A stretch of 64,000 nt of DNA from Gemmobacter sp034519525 (GTDB taxonomy: Bacteria; Pseudomonadota; Alphaproteobacteria; Rhodobacterales; Rhodobacteraceae): the NCBI GenBank assembly GCA_034519525.1, contig JAXHOJ010000028.1, positions 21,472 to 85,471 of the forward strand. The letters run 5' to 3'. Of this stretch, positions 20,846 to 30,598 are shown in pieces. A program made the position numbers and the translations under genes. A model generated the notes under the pieces. That model was not told the origin of the DNA and did no database searches. It saw only the letters and a program-made list of their open reading frames with translations. Within the stretch, counting starts at the first letter, position 1. The number at the start of each line of letters is the position of its first letter.

Positions 20846-21604
20846 TCAGCGCGCGATCATGTCCTTCTCCCAGCGCGATGCTACGGCGAGCGTCGAGGTC
20901 CCGGCAAGCCTTTCGACCCGACCCTCAACCATCCTCGGGCATGATGGCATGGAGAAACTCGTCTCGCCCGCCAGCAGCACCGCCTGCGTCCGGCTTTGTA
21001 CCCCCAGCTTGCGCATGATCGCCGTGACATGCGCCTTCACCGTGGTTTCGGCGATGGACAGCTCATAGGCGATCTGCTTGTTCAGCCGCCCCTCGCAGAT
21101 CAGCTGCAGGATCTTGGCCTGCTGTTTCGTCAGCAGGGCCAGCCGGGCGATGGCATGTTCGCGGCTGGTGGCCGGGCCACCTTCGGGCGCGGGCGGCACA
21201 TAGCCTTCGGGCAGATAGCTTTTGCCCTCGCGGATCGCATCAAAGGCCGCGCGGAACACTTCGCGCCGCGAATGTTTCGGCACAAACCCCACCGCCCCGG
21301 CCTGAAACGCCGCCGAAACCACCCGGTTATCCGCCAGGCTGGACACGACGACAACAGGCACCTGCCCCGCCGCCGCCTTCAGCCGGATCAGCCCATCCAC
21401 CCCGGTCACATCCGGCAGGTTCAGATCCAGCACAATCACATCCGGCAGCGGCGACAGGTCCAGCCGCGCCAGCGCGGTTTCCAGCCGGTCTACCGTCTCC
21501 ACCTGCGACACCCCCGCCACAGCGCGCAACGTGATCGACAGTGCATCACAAAACAGCGGATGATCATCTACGATCAACGCCGTGGCCAAAGCCCGTTCCG
21601 ACAT
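20846..21604 (-). CDS. LuxR/NarL-type response regulator
   Basis: Two-component response regulator of 252 residues. The receiver domain has the acidic pair in ALIVDDHPLF and the phospho-acceptor Asp in DVIVLDLNLPD; the conserved lysine lies in FVPKHSRREVF. The C-terminal LuxR-type helix-turn-helix runs LTKQQAKILQLICEGRLNKQIAYELSIAETTVKAHVTAIMRKL, about residues 150-192. A tail of about 35 residues beyond the DNA-binding domain is unusual. ATG 21604 has GGAGGAA upstream and places the receiver at the N-terminus. It is the first gene of the set with the FIST protein and hybrid kinase, which is its likely phosphodonor. Targets are unknown. Confidence 0.85.
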   Translation of the reverse strand: MSERALATALIVDDHPLFCDALSITLRAVAGVSQVETVDRLETALARLDLSPLPDVIVLDLNLPDVTGVDGLIRLKAAAGQVPVVVVSSLADNRVVSAAFQAGAVGFVPKHSRREVFRAAFDAIREGKSYLPEGYVPPAPEGGPATSREHAIARLALLTKQQAKILQLICEGRLNKQIAYELSIAETTVKAHVTAIMRKLGVQSRTQAVLLAGETSFSMPSCPRMVEGRVERLAGTSTLAVASRWEKDMIAR

Positions 21605-21736
21605 GGCAGTTCCTCCGTCCCTGCGTGACAGATTACCGCAGCTGCGCCCCGGCACAAGCAAGCCGAAAGTCGCGGTAGGGCAGAAAAGCAGAACGCCCGC
21701 GCAGGGTTACGCGGGCGTCATTCGCGGTGATCGGGA

Positions 21737-23368
21737 TCAGGTTATCACATCCGGCTCTGTCCGCCCCGTATGTTCTTTGATCTTCGCCAGCTGATGTGCG
21801 GCACGGATCACCGGCGCCAGCGCCTCTTGCGGGTCATGGTCCAGCCCGTCGGGGCCAGGGGTGAAGCGTTCCAGATACACCCGCAGCGTCGCCCCTTCGG
21901 TGCCGGTGCCGGAAAGCCGCATCACGATGCGCGAGCCATCGGCAAAGATGATCCGCACGCCCTGCTTGGCCGAAACCGAGCCATCCACCGGATCGGTATA
22001 GGCAAAATCATCGGCAGCGGCGATTTCCATACCCTCTGCCACCTGCCCCGGCAGCCCGGCCAGGCTCGCGCGCAGCTCGGCCATCATCGCATCGGCCTTT
22101 GCCGTTTCGATCGCCTCGAAATCATGGCGGCTATAGTAGTTGCGACCGAATTTGGCGAAATGGTCCGCCATGATCTCGGCCACCGATTGCTGCCGCACCG
22201 CCAGGATGTTCAGCCACAGCAGCACCGCCCAAAGCCCGTCCTTCTCGCGCACATGGTCAGACCCCGTGCCAAAGGATTCCTCGCCGCAGAGCGTGGCCTT
22301 TCCGGCATCCAGCAGGTTGCCGAAGAATTTCCACCCCGTGGGCGTTTCGAACTTGGCGATGCCCAGGGAATCCGCCACCCGATCTGCCGCAGCCGAGGTC
22401 GGCATCGACCGCGCAACCCCGGCCAGCCCGCGGGCATAGCCCGGCGCCAGATGGGCATTGGCGGCCAGCACGGCAAGGCTGTCTGACGGGCTGACATAAA
22501 TGCCGCGCCCCACCACCATGTTGCGGTCGCCGTCGCCATCCGATGCCGCGCCGAAATCGGGGGACTGATCGCCCATCATCTCGGCCATCAGCTCATGCGC
22601 CCAGGTCGGGTTCGGGTCGGGGTGCATCCCGCCGAAATCCGGCAAGGGCGTGGCATGCGTCACCGTGCCGGGGGCAGCCCCCAGCCGGTTTTCCAGAATC
22701 TCGGTCGCATAAGGCCCGGTGACCGCGCACATCGCATCGAAACGCATGGTGAAGCCCGCGCCGAACATCGCCCGGATCGCCGGGAAATCGAACAGCGTTT
22801 CCATCAGCGCCGCATAATCGGTGACGCTGTCGACCACATCCACCGCCATGCCATCCACCTCGGTGCGGCCGATGGCCGACAGGTCGATATCCGGGGCATC
22901 CGAAATGCGGTATTCGATGATTTCCGTGGTGCGTTGATACATCGCCTCGGTCACGGCCTCGGGCGCGGGGCCGCCGTTCGGCATGTTGAACTTCACGCCG
23001 AAATCCTCTTCCGGCCCGCCGGGGTTGTGGCTGGCCGACATGATGAGGCCGCCATCCGTCTGGTTCAGCCGGATCAGATGGCTGGCCGCCGGGGTCGACA
23101 GCACCGCATTCTGCCCCACGATCACCCGCGCCGCGCCATTGGCCGCCGCCATCTTCAGGATGATCTGCGCCGCGCTGTCGTTGAAATAGCGCCCGTCGCC
23201 GCCCAGAACGAAGGTCTTGCCCGCCGCCCCGCCGATGGCATCAAAGGTGGCCTGCACGAAATTCTGCAGATAATGCGGCCCCATGAACACCGGGGTCTTC
23301 TTGCGAAGCCCCGAAGTGCCGGGTTTCTGCCCGGCAATCGGCTGGGTGGCAATGGTCAAGGCGGTCAT
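21737..23368 (-). CDS. pgm: Phosphoglucomutase
   Basis: Interconverts glucose-1-phosphate and glucose-6-phosphate, linking glycogen metabolism to glycolysis. The 543-residue protein has the phosphoserine loop SASHNPGG (catalytic Ser113), the magnesium loop DGDGDRNMV near residue 295, and a sugar-binding ESFGTGSDHVREKDGLWA segment near 370. The C-terminal phosphate-binding loop reads MRLSGTGTEGATLR. Length and motif order fit the alpha-phosphohexomutase family, eukaryote-like Pgm1 branch. It is the last gene of glgP-B-C-A-X-pgm, with 8 bases between glgX and its start. Confidence 0.93.
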   Translation of the reverse strand: MTALTIATQPIAGQKPGTSGLRKKTPVFMGPHYLQNFVQATFDAIGGAAGKTFVLGGDGRYFNDSAAQIILKMAAANGAARVIVGQNAVLSTPAASHLIRLNQTDGGLIMSASHNPGGPEEDFGVKFNMPNGGPAPEAVTEAMYQRTTEIIEYRISDAPDIDLSAIGRTEVDGMAVDVVDSVTDYAALMETLFDFPAIRAMFGAGFTMRFDAMCAVTGPYATEILENRLGAAPGTVTHATPLPDFGGMHPDPNPTWAHELMAEMMGDQSPDFGAASDGDGDRNMVVGRGIYVSPSDSLAVLAANAHLAPGYARGLAGVARSMPTSAAADRVADSLGIAKFETPTGWKFFGNLLDAGKATLCGEESFGTGSDHVREKDGLWAVLLWLNILAVRQQSVAEIMADHFAKFGRNYYSRHDFEAIETAKADAMMAELRASLAGLPGQVAEGMEIAAADDFAYTDPVDGSVSAKQGVRIIFADGSRIVMRLSGTGTEGATLRVYLERFTPGPDGLDHDPQEALAPVIRAAHQLAKIKEHTGRTEPDVIT

Positions 23369-23376
23369 ATCGGCCC

Positions 23377-25476
23377 TCAGGTTTGAATTGCTTCGAAAAC
23401 AAGCACGGAATGTGCCGGAACCTCAAGCCCCGGCTTGGCATCCGCAGGCGGCGCCTCGGGTTGCGCGCTATTCAGCAACAGCCGCCAGCCCGGCGCCGTA
23501 TCCGGCAGGGTCAGCGCCCGGGCCTCGCCTGCGTTGAACACCATGAACACGGCATCATTGCTGTCGGTGCCCGCCTCGGCCGCCATCCGCAGCTCCAGAC
23601 ACAGGCAGCGCAGCGCATGGTCGTGCCAATCCTCCGGGCCCGGCTGCCCGCCATCCGCCCGGCGCCAGATCACATCGGGCAGACCATCCGCCGCCCGCGT
23701 CTTGCCATGCAGGAACCGCTTCTGCCGCAGCACCGGATGCGACCGGCGCAGGGCGATCAGCCGCGCCACGAAAGCCGTGAACCCCGCATCCTCCTGCCCC
23801 CAGTCCACCCAGCCGATCTCGTTATCCTGTGCATAGGCATTGTTGTTGCCCTGCTGGCTGTTGCCCAGCTCGTCTCCCGCCAGAATCATCGGCGTGCCCT
23901 GGCTCAGCAGCAGGGTCGCCAGCAGGTTGCGCCTGCGCAGATCACGGGCCGCCCGCACCGTGGGCAGCTTGCTGGTGCCCTCTACCCCGAAATTGTCGGA
24001 ATGATTGTCGGAATGGCCATCACGGTTATCCTCGCCATTGGCCAGATTGTGCTTCGTCGTATAGCTGACCAGATCCTGCAGGGTGAACCCGTCATGCGCG
24101 GTGATGAAATTCACCGAGGATGTCGCCGCCCGCCCGGCATGATCGAACCGTTCCGAACTGCCCAGAATCCGCTTCGCCAGATCCGGCGCCAGCCCGGCAT
24201 CCCCACGCCAGAACCGCCGCACGCCATCGCGGAACCTGTCGTTCCATTCCAGAAACGGATGCGGATAGGCGCCCAGCTGATAACCGCCCGGCCCGATATC
24301 CCAGGGTTCCGCGATCAGCTTCACCCGGCTCAGCACCGGATCCTGCCGGATCGCATCGAAGAAACCGCCGTTCGGATCAAAGCCATAGGCCTCGCGCCCC
24401 AGCACCGATGCCAGATCGAAGCGAAAGCCGTCGACGTGCATTTCCTCCACCCAGTAGCGCAAGCTGTCCATCACCATGCGCAGCACCATGGGCTGCGTCA
24501 GGTTCAGCGTGTTGCCGGTGCCAGTGTCGTTGATGTAATAGCGCCCGCCCTCGCGCAGGCGGTAATAGCTGCGGTTGTCAAAGCCCCGAAAGGCCAGCGT
24601 CGGCCCCAGCTCGTCACCCTCGCCGGAATGGTTGTAGACCACATCAAGGATCACCTCGATCCCCGCCGCATGGAAGCGGCGCACCATGGTCTGAAACTCC
24701 CAGATCTCGCCCCGGCTCATGTAGCGGGGTTCGGGGGCGAAAAACGCGATGGTCTGATAGCCCCAGTAGTTGCGCAAGCCCTTCTGGATCAGAAAGCGGT
24801 CATCGACAAAGGCCTGCACCGGCAGCAGTTCCACCGCCGTGACGCCCAACTTCACCAGATGTTCCAGCACCGCATCCGAGGCCAGCCCCAGATAGCTGCC
24901 GCGCTGCCCCTTTTCCACCTGGGGATGCAGCGCCGTCAGCCCCTTCACATGGGCCTCATAGATCACCGTTTCGTTCATCGGATGGCGCGGCGGCCGGTCC
25001 GGCCCCCAGTGAAAGCTGGAATCCACCACCACCGATTTCGGCACGGCAAAGGCGCTGTCGCGCGGATCGAAACTCATATCCGCGCGGGGCGACCCCACCT
25101 TGTAGCCCATCAGCGCATCCGACCATTTCAGCCGCCCCGACAGCTGCCGCGCATAGGGATCGATCAGCAGCTTGTTGGGGTTGAAGCGATGCCCCTCCTC
25201 CGGCACATAGGGCCCATGCACGCGGTAGCCATAGAGCGTGCCGGGTGGCAGGCCGCCGACATGGATGTGCCAGATATCGCCATCCCGCTCGCGCAGTTCC
25301 AGCCTGCACAATTCGCGCCGCCCGTCTTGCGAAAACAGGCACAGCTCCACCCTTTGGGCATGGGCAGAAAACACCGCGAAATTCACCCCTTCGCCATCGA
25401 AGGTAGCGCCCATCGGCCAGGGTCGCCCCGCCGAAACCGTATGCCCGCCCTGCCGGTCGGCAGCCGCCGCACTCAT
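23377..25476 (-). CDS. glgX: Glycogen debranching enzyme
   Basis: Isoamylase-type GH13 enzyme that cleaves alpha-1,6 branches of phosphorylase limit dextrin. The 699-residue protein begins with a CBM48 domain (GATFDGEGVNFAVFSAHAQRVELC), then the catalytic barrel with nucleophile Asp in VDGFRFDLASVLG, acid/base Glu in LIAEPWDIG and the third Asp in TAHDGFTLQDLVSY. The ASS-type VVYNHSGEGDELGPTL segment is conserved in GlgX. Its ATG overlaps the glgA stop (ATGA), a sign of translational coupling. Length matches GlgX enzymes (about 660-720 residues). Confidence 0.92.
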   Translation of the reverse strand: MSAAAADRQGGHTVSAGRPWPMGATFDGEGVNFAVFSAHAQRVELCLFSQDGRRELCRLELRERDGDIWHIHVGGLPPGTLYGYRVHGPYVPEEGHRFNPNKLLIDPYARQLSGRLKWSDALMGYKVGSPRADMSFDPRDSAFAVPKSVVVDSSFHWGPDRPPRHPMNETVIYEAHVKGLTALHPQVEKGQRGSYLGLASDAVLEHLVKLGVTAVELLPVQAFVDDRFLIQKGLRNYWGYQTIAFFAPEPRYMSRGEIWEFQTMVRRFHAAGIEVILDVVYNHSGEGDELGPTLAFRGFDNRSYYRLREGGRYYINDTGTGNTLNLTQPMVLRMVMDSLRYWVEEMHVDGFRFDLASVLGREAYGFDPNGGFFDAIRQDPVLSRVKLIAEPWDIGPGGYQLGAYPHPFLEWNDRFRDGVRRFWRGDAGLAPDLAKRILGSSERFDHAGRAATSSVNFITAHDGFTLQDLVSYTTKHNLANGEDNRDGHSDNHSDNFGVEGTSKLPTVRAARDLRRRNLLATLLLSQGTPMILAGDELGNSQQGNNNAYAQDNEIGWVDWGQEDAGFTAFVARLIALRRSHPVLRQKRFLHGKTRAADGLPDVIWRRADGGQPGPEDWHDHALRCLCLELRMAAEAGTDSNDAVFMVFNAGEARALTLPDTAPGWRLLLNSAQPEAPPADAKPGLEVPAHSVLVFEAIQT

Positions 25477-26912
25477 GCCGCACCGCGCAGGATGCTGTCA
25501 TACAGCCGGGCATATTCGGCGGCCGAGGCCTCCCATCCCACCGGCTGCGCCATGGCGCGTTTCTGCACCCTGCCCCATTGCGCCGGATCGCCATAGAGCG
25601 CCACCAGCTGGCGCAACGCCTGGGCAAAGGCGGTGGCATCGGTGGGATGGAAGGTGATGCCGGTTGCCACGCCGCTGGCCAGCGCCGCCGGATTGGCATG
25701 AATCACCGTATCGGCCAGCCCGCCCACCGCCGCCACCACCGGCACCGTGCCATAGCGCAGGCCATACATCTGCGTCAGCCCGCAAGGCTCGAACCGCGAG
25801 GGCACCAGCACAGCATCGCCCCCGGCAAACAGCCGGTGGCTCAGCCCTTCGTCATAGCCGATCCGCACCCCCACCCGGCCCGGAAAGCGCGCCACCATGG
25901 CCAGCATCGCCGCCTCCAGCGCCGGATCACCCGATCCCAGCATGGCCAGCCCGCCGCCCGCCGCGATGAATTCCGGCAACACCTGCGGCAACAGGTCGAT
26001 GCCCTTCTGATCGGTCATCCGGCTGACCACGATGGCCAGCGGCCCCGGCACCTCCAACCCGAATTCCGCGCATAGCGCCGCGCGGTTTTCCGCCTTGCCC
26101 TTCATCCGCCGCGCATCATAGGGCACCGGCTCCGCCTCGGGCGCCCAGACACCGGCATCCACCCCGTTCAGGATGCCCGCCACATCCGCCGCCCGCGCCG
26201 CAATCACCCCCTGCAGCCCCATGCCGAATTCGGGGCGCATCAGCTCTGCCGCATAGCTGGGCGACACGGTGGTGATGCGGTCCGCCGTCACGAGGCCCGC
26301 CTTCAGGCTCGACAACCCGCCGTAATATTCCAGCGAGGCCGGATGGAACTCGTGCCCCGGCAAGCGCAAAGCCGCCAGCTGCCCGGCATCGGCCCAGCCC
26401 TGAAAGGCGATGTTGTGAATGGTCATCACACTGGCCACATCGCGCGGCCCGCCAAAGGCCAGATAGGCCGGGGCAAAGCCCGCCTGCCAGTCATGCGCAT
26501 GAAGCACCTGCGGCCGCCAGCCATCGCCCAGCCCTTCGCGCGCGATCCGTGCCGCGATCCAGCTCAGCGCGGCAAAGCGGCGCGGATTGTCGGGCCAGTC
26601 GCTGCCGCCCACATTATAGGGGCCACCGTCGCGGTCATAAAGATGCGGCGCATCCAGCAGCAGCATCTGCACCCCTGCCACCTCGCCCGCCTTCACCACC
26701 GCAGGCCCGCCGAACAGATCGGCCTCGCCAAACACCTCCGGCCAACCGCCGATCTGCGCCCGCAAGGCGCGATAGGCGGGCATCAACACCCGCATCTGCC
26801 AGCCCGCCCCGGCCAGCGCCCCCGGCAGCGCCCCCACCACATCGGCCAGCCCGCCCGTCTTCACCAGCGGCACACATTCCGAAGCCACCGAAAGAACCCG
26901 CTTCATCTCCAT
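25473..26912 (-). CDS. glgA: Glycogen synthase (ADP-glucose)
   Basis: GT5 glycosyltransferase that adds glucose from ADP-glucose to alpha-1,4-glucan chains. The N-terminal MKRVLSVASECVPLVKTGGLADVVGALP contains the ADP-glucose-binding KTGGLADV motif. The C-terminal PSRFEPCGLTQMYGLRYGTVPVV is the conserved donor/acceptor region. I chose ATG 26912, giving 479 residues; ATG 26906 is nearly equivalent. Longer in-frame starts would run into the intergenic repeat. It follows glgC by 96 bases, a gap filled mostly by a dispersed repeat copy, and overlaps glgX by 4 bases. Confidence 0.92.
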   Translation of the reverse strand: MEMKRVLSVASECVPLVKTGGLADVVGALPGALAGAGWQMRVLMPAYRALRAQIGGWPEVFGEADLFGGPAVVKAGEVAGVQMLLLDAPHLYDRDGGPYNVGGSDWPDNPRRFAALSWIAARIAREGLGDGWRPQVLHAHDWQAGFAPAYLAFGGPRDVASVMTIHNIAFQGWADAGQLAALRLPGHEFHPASLEYYGGLSSLKAGLVTADRITTVSPSYAAELMRPEFGMGLQGVIAARAADVAGILNGVDAGVWAPEAEPVPYDARRMKGKAENRAALCAEFGLEVPGPLAIVVSRMTDQKGIDLLPQVLPEFIAAGGGLAMLGSGDPALEAAMLAMVARFPGRVGVRIGYDEGLSHRLFAGGDAVLVPSRFEPCGLTQMYGLRYGTVPVVAAVGGLADTVIHANPAALASGVATGITFHPTDATAFAQALRQLVALYGDPAQWGRVQKRAMAQPVGWEASAAEYARLYDSILRGAA

Positions 26913-26930
26913 GCCTGCCACCACCTTGTC

Positions 26931-26990
26931 CTTTATCTTGGCCCAAATATCCTCGGGGGGGGTTCGGGGGGGCAGACAGCCCCCCCGACC
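26931..26990 (-). repeat. Dispersed GAGGATATTT repeat with GC hairpin, copy B
   Basis: On the minus strand it reads GGGGGGCTGTCTGCCCCCCC, then a short linker and GAGGATATTTGGGCCAAG. It sits between glgC and glgA. The GC part can form a hairpin inside the glg transcript. The core differs from copy E by one base over 24. Confidence 0.65.
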
Positions 26991-27008
26991 TATCCGCAAA
27001 ACCGCCGC

Positions 27009-28280
27009 TTACAGCTTGGCGCGCGACCAGCGGTCGATCATGTCCTGCGTGATCAGCACCACCCCGCCTTCCGACCGGCGGAACCATTTCGCATCTTCGT
27101 CAGGGTCTTGCCCCACCACCAGCTTGTTGGGGATCTTCACCCCGCGGTCGATCACGCAATTGCTCAGTTCCGCATTGCGCCCCACATCGACATGCGGCAG
27201 CGCCACCACATGATCGAGGCTGGCATAGCTATGCGTCCGGCAGCCGGTGAACAGCAGCGAATTGCGCACCTCCGACCCCGAAACGATGCAATCCCCAGAC
27301 ACCAGCGACGAAATCGCCGAACCGCGCCGCCCGTCCTCGTCATGGATGAACTTCGCAGGCGGCACCAGTTCGGCATAGGTCCAGATCGGCCAGCTGTTGT
27401 CGTAAAGATCCAGCTTGGGCACGAATTCCGTCAGGTCGATATTGGCCTGCCAGAAGGCATCAATGGTGCCCACATCGCGCCAATAGGGCTCGTCCTCCAG
27501 CCCCGTGGTCACGCAGCTTTCGCTGAACTTGTGCGCCATCGCCTTGCCGCCCGCCACGATCTGCGGAATGATGTCATTGCCGAAATCATGGCTGGAATTC
27601 GGGTCTTCGGCATCCTGAATCAGCAATTCGCGCAGGAAGGCCCAATCGAAGACATAGATCCCCATCGAAGCCAGCGAATTGTCCGGATCGCCCGGAATTG
27701 TGGGCGGATTGGCGGGTTTTTCCAGAAAATCGGTGATGCGCCCGGTGGCATCGACATGCATCACGCCAAAGGCCGTGGCCTCTTCCTTCGGCACGGTCAG
27801 GCAGCCGATGGTCACATCGGCGCCGGTGCTGACATGCTGTTGCAGCATCACCTCGTAATCCATCTTGTAGATGTGATCGCCCGCCAGAATGATGATGTAT
27901 TTCACATCGTAATCATCCACGATGTCGATGTTCTGGGTCACCGCATCGGCGGTGCCCATGTACCATTTGTTCTCGTTCACCCGCTGGCTGGCGGGCAGGA
28001 TGTCCAGATATTCGTTCCGTTCCGCCCGAAAGAAGCTCCAGCCGCGCTGCATGTGGCGGATCAGGCTGTGCGCCTTGTATTGCGTGGCGATGGCCATCTT
28101 GCGGATGCCGGAATTCACCGCATTCGACAGGGCAAAGTCGATGATCCGGGTCTTGCCACCAAAATAGACGGCCGGCTTCGCGCGCCGGTCTGTCAGCTCT
28201 TTCAGGCGCGAACCGCGCCCGCCCGCCAGAACGAAGGCCATGGCCTGCGACGAGAGCCTTTGATTGGGTCTTGCTTTCAT
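27009..28280 (-). CDS. glgC: Glucose-1-phosphate adenylyltransferase
   Basis: Makes ADP-glucose from ATP and glucose-1-phosphate, the committed and usually allosterically controlled step of glycogen synthesis. The 423-residue protein has the nucleotide loop AFVLAGGRGSRLKELTDRRAKPA near residues 15-37, the GTADAVTQN substrate segment, and a C-terminal left-handed beta-helix region (SGDCIVSGSEVRNSLLFTGCR) ending in HVDVGRNAELSNCVIDRGVKIP. Start is ATG 28280 with GGGAGGACAG upstream. It is 27 bases downstream of glgB. In alphaproteobacteria this enzyme is commonly activated by fructose-6-phosphate and pyruvate; that is family knowledge, not visible here. Confidence 0.94.
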   Translation of the reverse strand: MKARPNQRLSSQAMAFVLAGGRGSRLKELTDRRAKPAVYFGGKTRIIDFALSNAVNSGIRKMAIATQYKAHSLIRHMQRGWSFFRAERNEYLDILPASQRVNENKWYMGTADAVTQNIDIVDDYDVKYIIILAGDHIYKMDYEVMLQQHVSTGADVTIGCLTVPKEEATAFGVMHVDATGRITDFLEKPANPPTIPGDPDNSLASMGIYVFDWAFLRELLIQDAEDPNSSHDFGNDIIPQIVAGGKAMAHKFSESCVTTGLEDEPYWRDVGTIDAFWQANIDLTEFVPKLDLYDNSWPIWTYAELVPPAKFIHDEDGRRGSAISSLVSGDCIVSGSEVRNSLLFTGCRTHSYASLDHVVALPHVDVGRNAELSNCVIDRGVKIPNKLVVGQDPDEDAKWFRRSEGGVVLITQDMIDRWSRAKL

Positions 28281-28307
28281 TACTGTCCTCCCTCGGGCTT
28301 GCCGCCC

Positions 28308-30533
28308 TCAAACCTTTGACTGGCGCAGGAACACGGCCGCCAGCGGCGGCACGGTGATCATGGCCGAAAATTCCTGTCCGTGCCAAGCGGTTGGTTCCGC
28401 CTGCACGCCTCCCATATTGCCGCGGTTGCCACCGCCATAAACGGCGGCATCCGTGTTCAAAACTTCCTCCCAAAGCCCGGTCTCCGGCAGGCCGACGCGC
28501 ATCCGCCGCTCTACCGGGGTCATGTTCACCACCACCGCCACCATGGCATCCCCCGCCGCCCCCTTGCGCAGCCAGGCATAGGTCGAGCCTTCGGCATCGT
28601 TCGATTCCAGCCATTCAAACCCTTCCGGCCGGGTATCGTTCACATGCAGCGCGGGCGTGCCGCGATAGAGCGTGTTCAGATCGCGGATCAGCCGCTGCAT
28701 CCCGCTGTGATGTGCCCCGTGCTGCGGATCCTCCAGCAGGTGCCAGTCGAGGCTCTGGCTGTAGTTCCATTCGCGCGCCTGGGCGAATTCGCAGCCCATG
28801 AATAGCAGCTTCTTGCCCGGATGCCCCCACATGAAACCGTAGTAGGCACGCAGGTTTGCGAACTTCTGTTCATCATCCCCCGGCATCCGTTCCAACATGC
28901 TGCCCTTGCCATGCACCACCTCGTCATGGCTGATCGGCAGGATGTAGTTTTCCGACCAGGCGTAATGCAGGCCGAAGGTCATCTGGTGATGGTGGTATTT
29001 CCGATAGACCGGATCGCGCCCCATGTAGCTGAGCGTGTCATTCATCCAGCCCATGTTCCACTTGAACCCGAAGCCCAGCCCGCCCCAGTTCACCGGCCGC
29101 GACACGCCGGGAAAAGCGGTGCTTTCCTCGGCAATCGTCACGATGCCCGGACATTCGCCATAGGCGGTTTCGTTCATGCGCCGCATCATGGCGATGGCTT
29201 CGTAATTCTCGCGCCCGCCATCCTTGTTGGGCACCCATTCGCCCGCATTGCGCGAATAATCGCGGTAGAGCATCGAGGCCACGGCATCGACGCGCAGCCC
29301 GTCGATGTGAAATTCCTCAAGCCAATACAAGGCATTGGACACAAGGAAGTTCTGCACTTCCGTCCGGCCATAGTTGTAGATGAGCGTGTTCCAGTCCTGA
29401 TGGAACCCCTCGCGCGGGTCGGCATGTTCATAAAGCGCGGTGCCGTCAAACTGGCCAAGCCCATGCGGATCGCTGGGAAAATGCCCCGGAACCCAATCCA
29501 GAATCAGCCCAAGACCCTTGCGATGCGCGGCATCCACCATGGCGCGAAACTCGGCCGGGGTGCCGTGGCGGATGGTGGGCGCAAACAGCCCGACCGGCTG
29601 GTAACCCCAGCTGCCGTCGAAGGGATATTCGGAAACCGGCAGCAGCTCGATATGGGTGAAGCCCATGTCGGCGGCGTAATCCATCAGCTGATCGGCCAGT
29701 TCCAGATAGCTGAGCATCCGCCCGCCGGGTGCGCGTTTCCACGACCCCAGATGCACCTCGTAGACCGACATCGGCGCGTCGATCCGGTGCCGGGCGGCGC
29801 GGGTGTCCATCCAGGCGCCATCCTGCCAGGCGGCGCCGTCGATGCGCCGCACCACCGAGGCATTCTTGGGCGCATGTTCCGACCCAAAGCCCACCGGATC
29901 GGCCTTCAGCGGCAGCAGAACACCACCGGGGCCACGGATTTCGTATTTGTAAACAGTGCCTTCACCCAGACCGGGGATAAAGATCTCCCACACGCCCGTG
30001 GCGCCGCGCTTGCGCATCGGGTGGCGTCGGCCATCCCAGATGTTGAAATCGCCCACCACCGAAACCCGTTCGGCACTGGGCGCCCAGACGGCAAAATGGG
30101 TGCCTTCGGCGCCTTCATGGGTCATCACATGGGCGCCCAGCACCTGCCAGAGCCGCTGATGCGTGCCTTCGCCCAGCAGGTATTCGTCCAGCTCGCCCAG
30201 CACGGGGCCGAAGCGATAGGGGTCTTGCCATTCCCAGGTTGTGCCGCTTCCCTCTGCCCGCAAACTGTATGGTATGCGTCCCGCCAGCCGTCCCGCAAAC
30301 ATACCGTCACCCAGCGCCTCCAGCGGCACAGGATCGGGGGTCAGCGCCCAGACATGATCCGCCCCGGGCTGGAACACCCGCAGCACGGTTTCGCCCGCCA
30401 CATCATGCGGCCCCAGCACCGCGAACGGATCGCCATGCCCCCCGTGCCGGATCGCTTCGGCGGTGGCGGCATCCACCAGCGCGGTCTTGCCCTTGCGGCC
30501 GCCGCCTCCGGCCTTGGTCCCTGCTTTCGCCAT
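28308..30533 (-). CDS. glgB: 1,4-alpha-glucan branching enzyme
   Basis: GH13 transferase that creates alpha-1,6 branches in glycogen. I chose ATG 30533, preceded by GGGGGAGA, giving 741 residues. The N-terminus has a lysine/glycine-rich tail, then an N1 domain and CBM48 (GTHFAVWAPSAERVSVVGDFNIWDGR). The catalytic barrel shows nucleophile Asp in DGLRVDAVASMLY, acid/base Glu in TIAEESTAFPGVS and the third Asp in PISHDEVVHGKGS. The FPSDPHGLGQFDGTALYEHADPR stretch is diagnostic for GlgB. It starts 66 bases after glgP ends and is followed closely by glgC. Confidence 0.94.
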   Translation of the reverse strand: MAKAGTKAGGGGRKGKTALVDAATAEAIRHGGHGDPFAVLGPHDVAGETVLRVFQPGADHVWALTPDPVPLEALGDGMFAGRLAGRIPYSLRAEGSGTTWEWQDPYRFGPVLGELDEYLLGEGTHQRLWQVLGAHVMTHEGAEGTHFAVWAPSAERVSVVGDFNIWDGRRHPMRKRGATGVWEIFIPGLGEGTVYKYEIRGPGGVLLPLKADPVGFGSEHAPKNASVVRRIDGAAWQDGAWMDTRAARHRIDAPMSVYEVHLGSWKRAPGGRMLSYLELADQLMDYAADMGFTHIELLPVSEYPFDGSWGYQPVGLFAPTIRHGTPAEFRAMVDAAHRKGLGLILDWVPGHFPSDPHGLGQFDGTALYEHADPREGFHQDWNTLIYNYGRTEVQNFLVSNALYWLEEFHIDGLRVDAVASMLYRDYSRNAGEWVPNKDGGRENYEAIAMMRRMNETAYGECPGIVTIAEESTAFPGVSRPVNWGGLGFGFKWNMGWMNDTLSYMGRDPVYRKYHHHQMTFGLHYAWSENYILPISHDEVVHGKGSMLERMPGDDEQKFANLRAYYGFMWGHPGKKLLFMGCEFAQAREWNYSQSLDWHLLEDPQHGAHHSGMQRLIRDLNTLYRGTPALHVNDTRPEGFEWLESNDAEGSTYAWLRKGAAGDAMVAVVVNMTPVERRMRVGLPETGLWEEVLNTDAAVYGGGNRGNMGGVQAEPTAWHGQEFSAMITVPPLAAVFLRQSKV

Positions 30534-30598
30534 GTCTCCCCCCTCATGCGAAATCTTCTGCTGCGGCGCCGGTTCGCCCGGCGCCGCGAATGTCCGGA

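Noticed and set aside
23383..25596. Plus-strand frame of about 740 codons opposite glgX
   Set aside because: A shadow of glgX; its translated text has no motif and extreme H/Q/R content.
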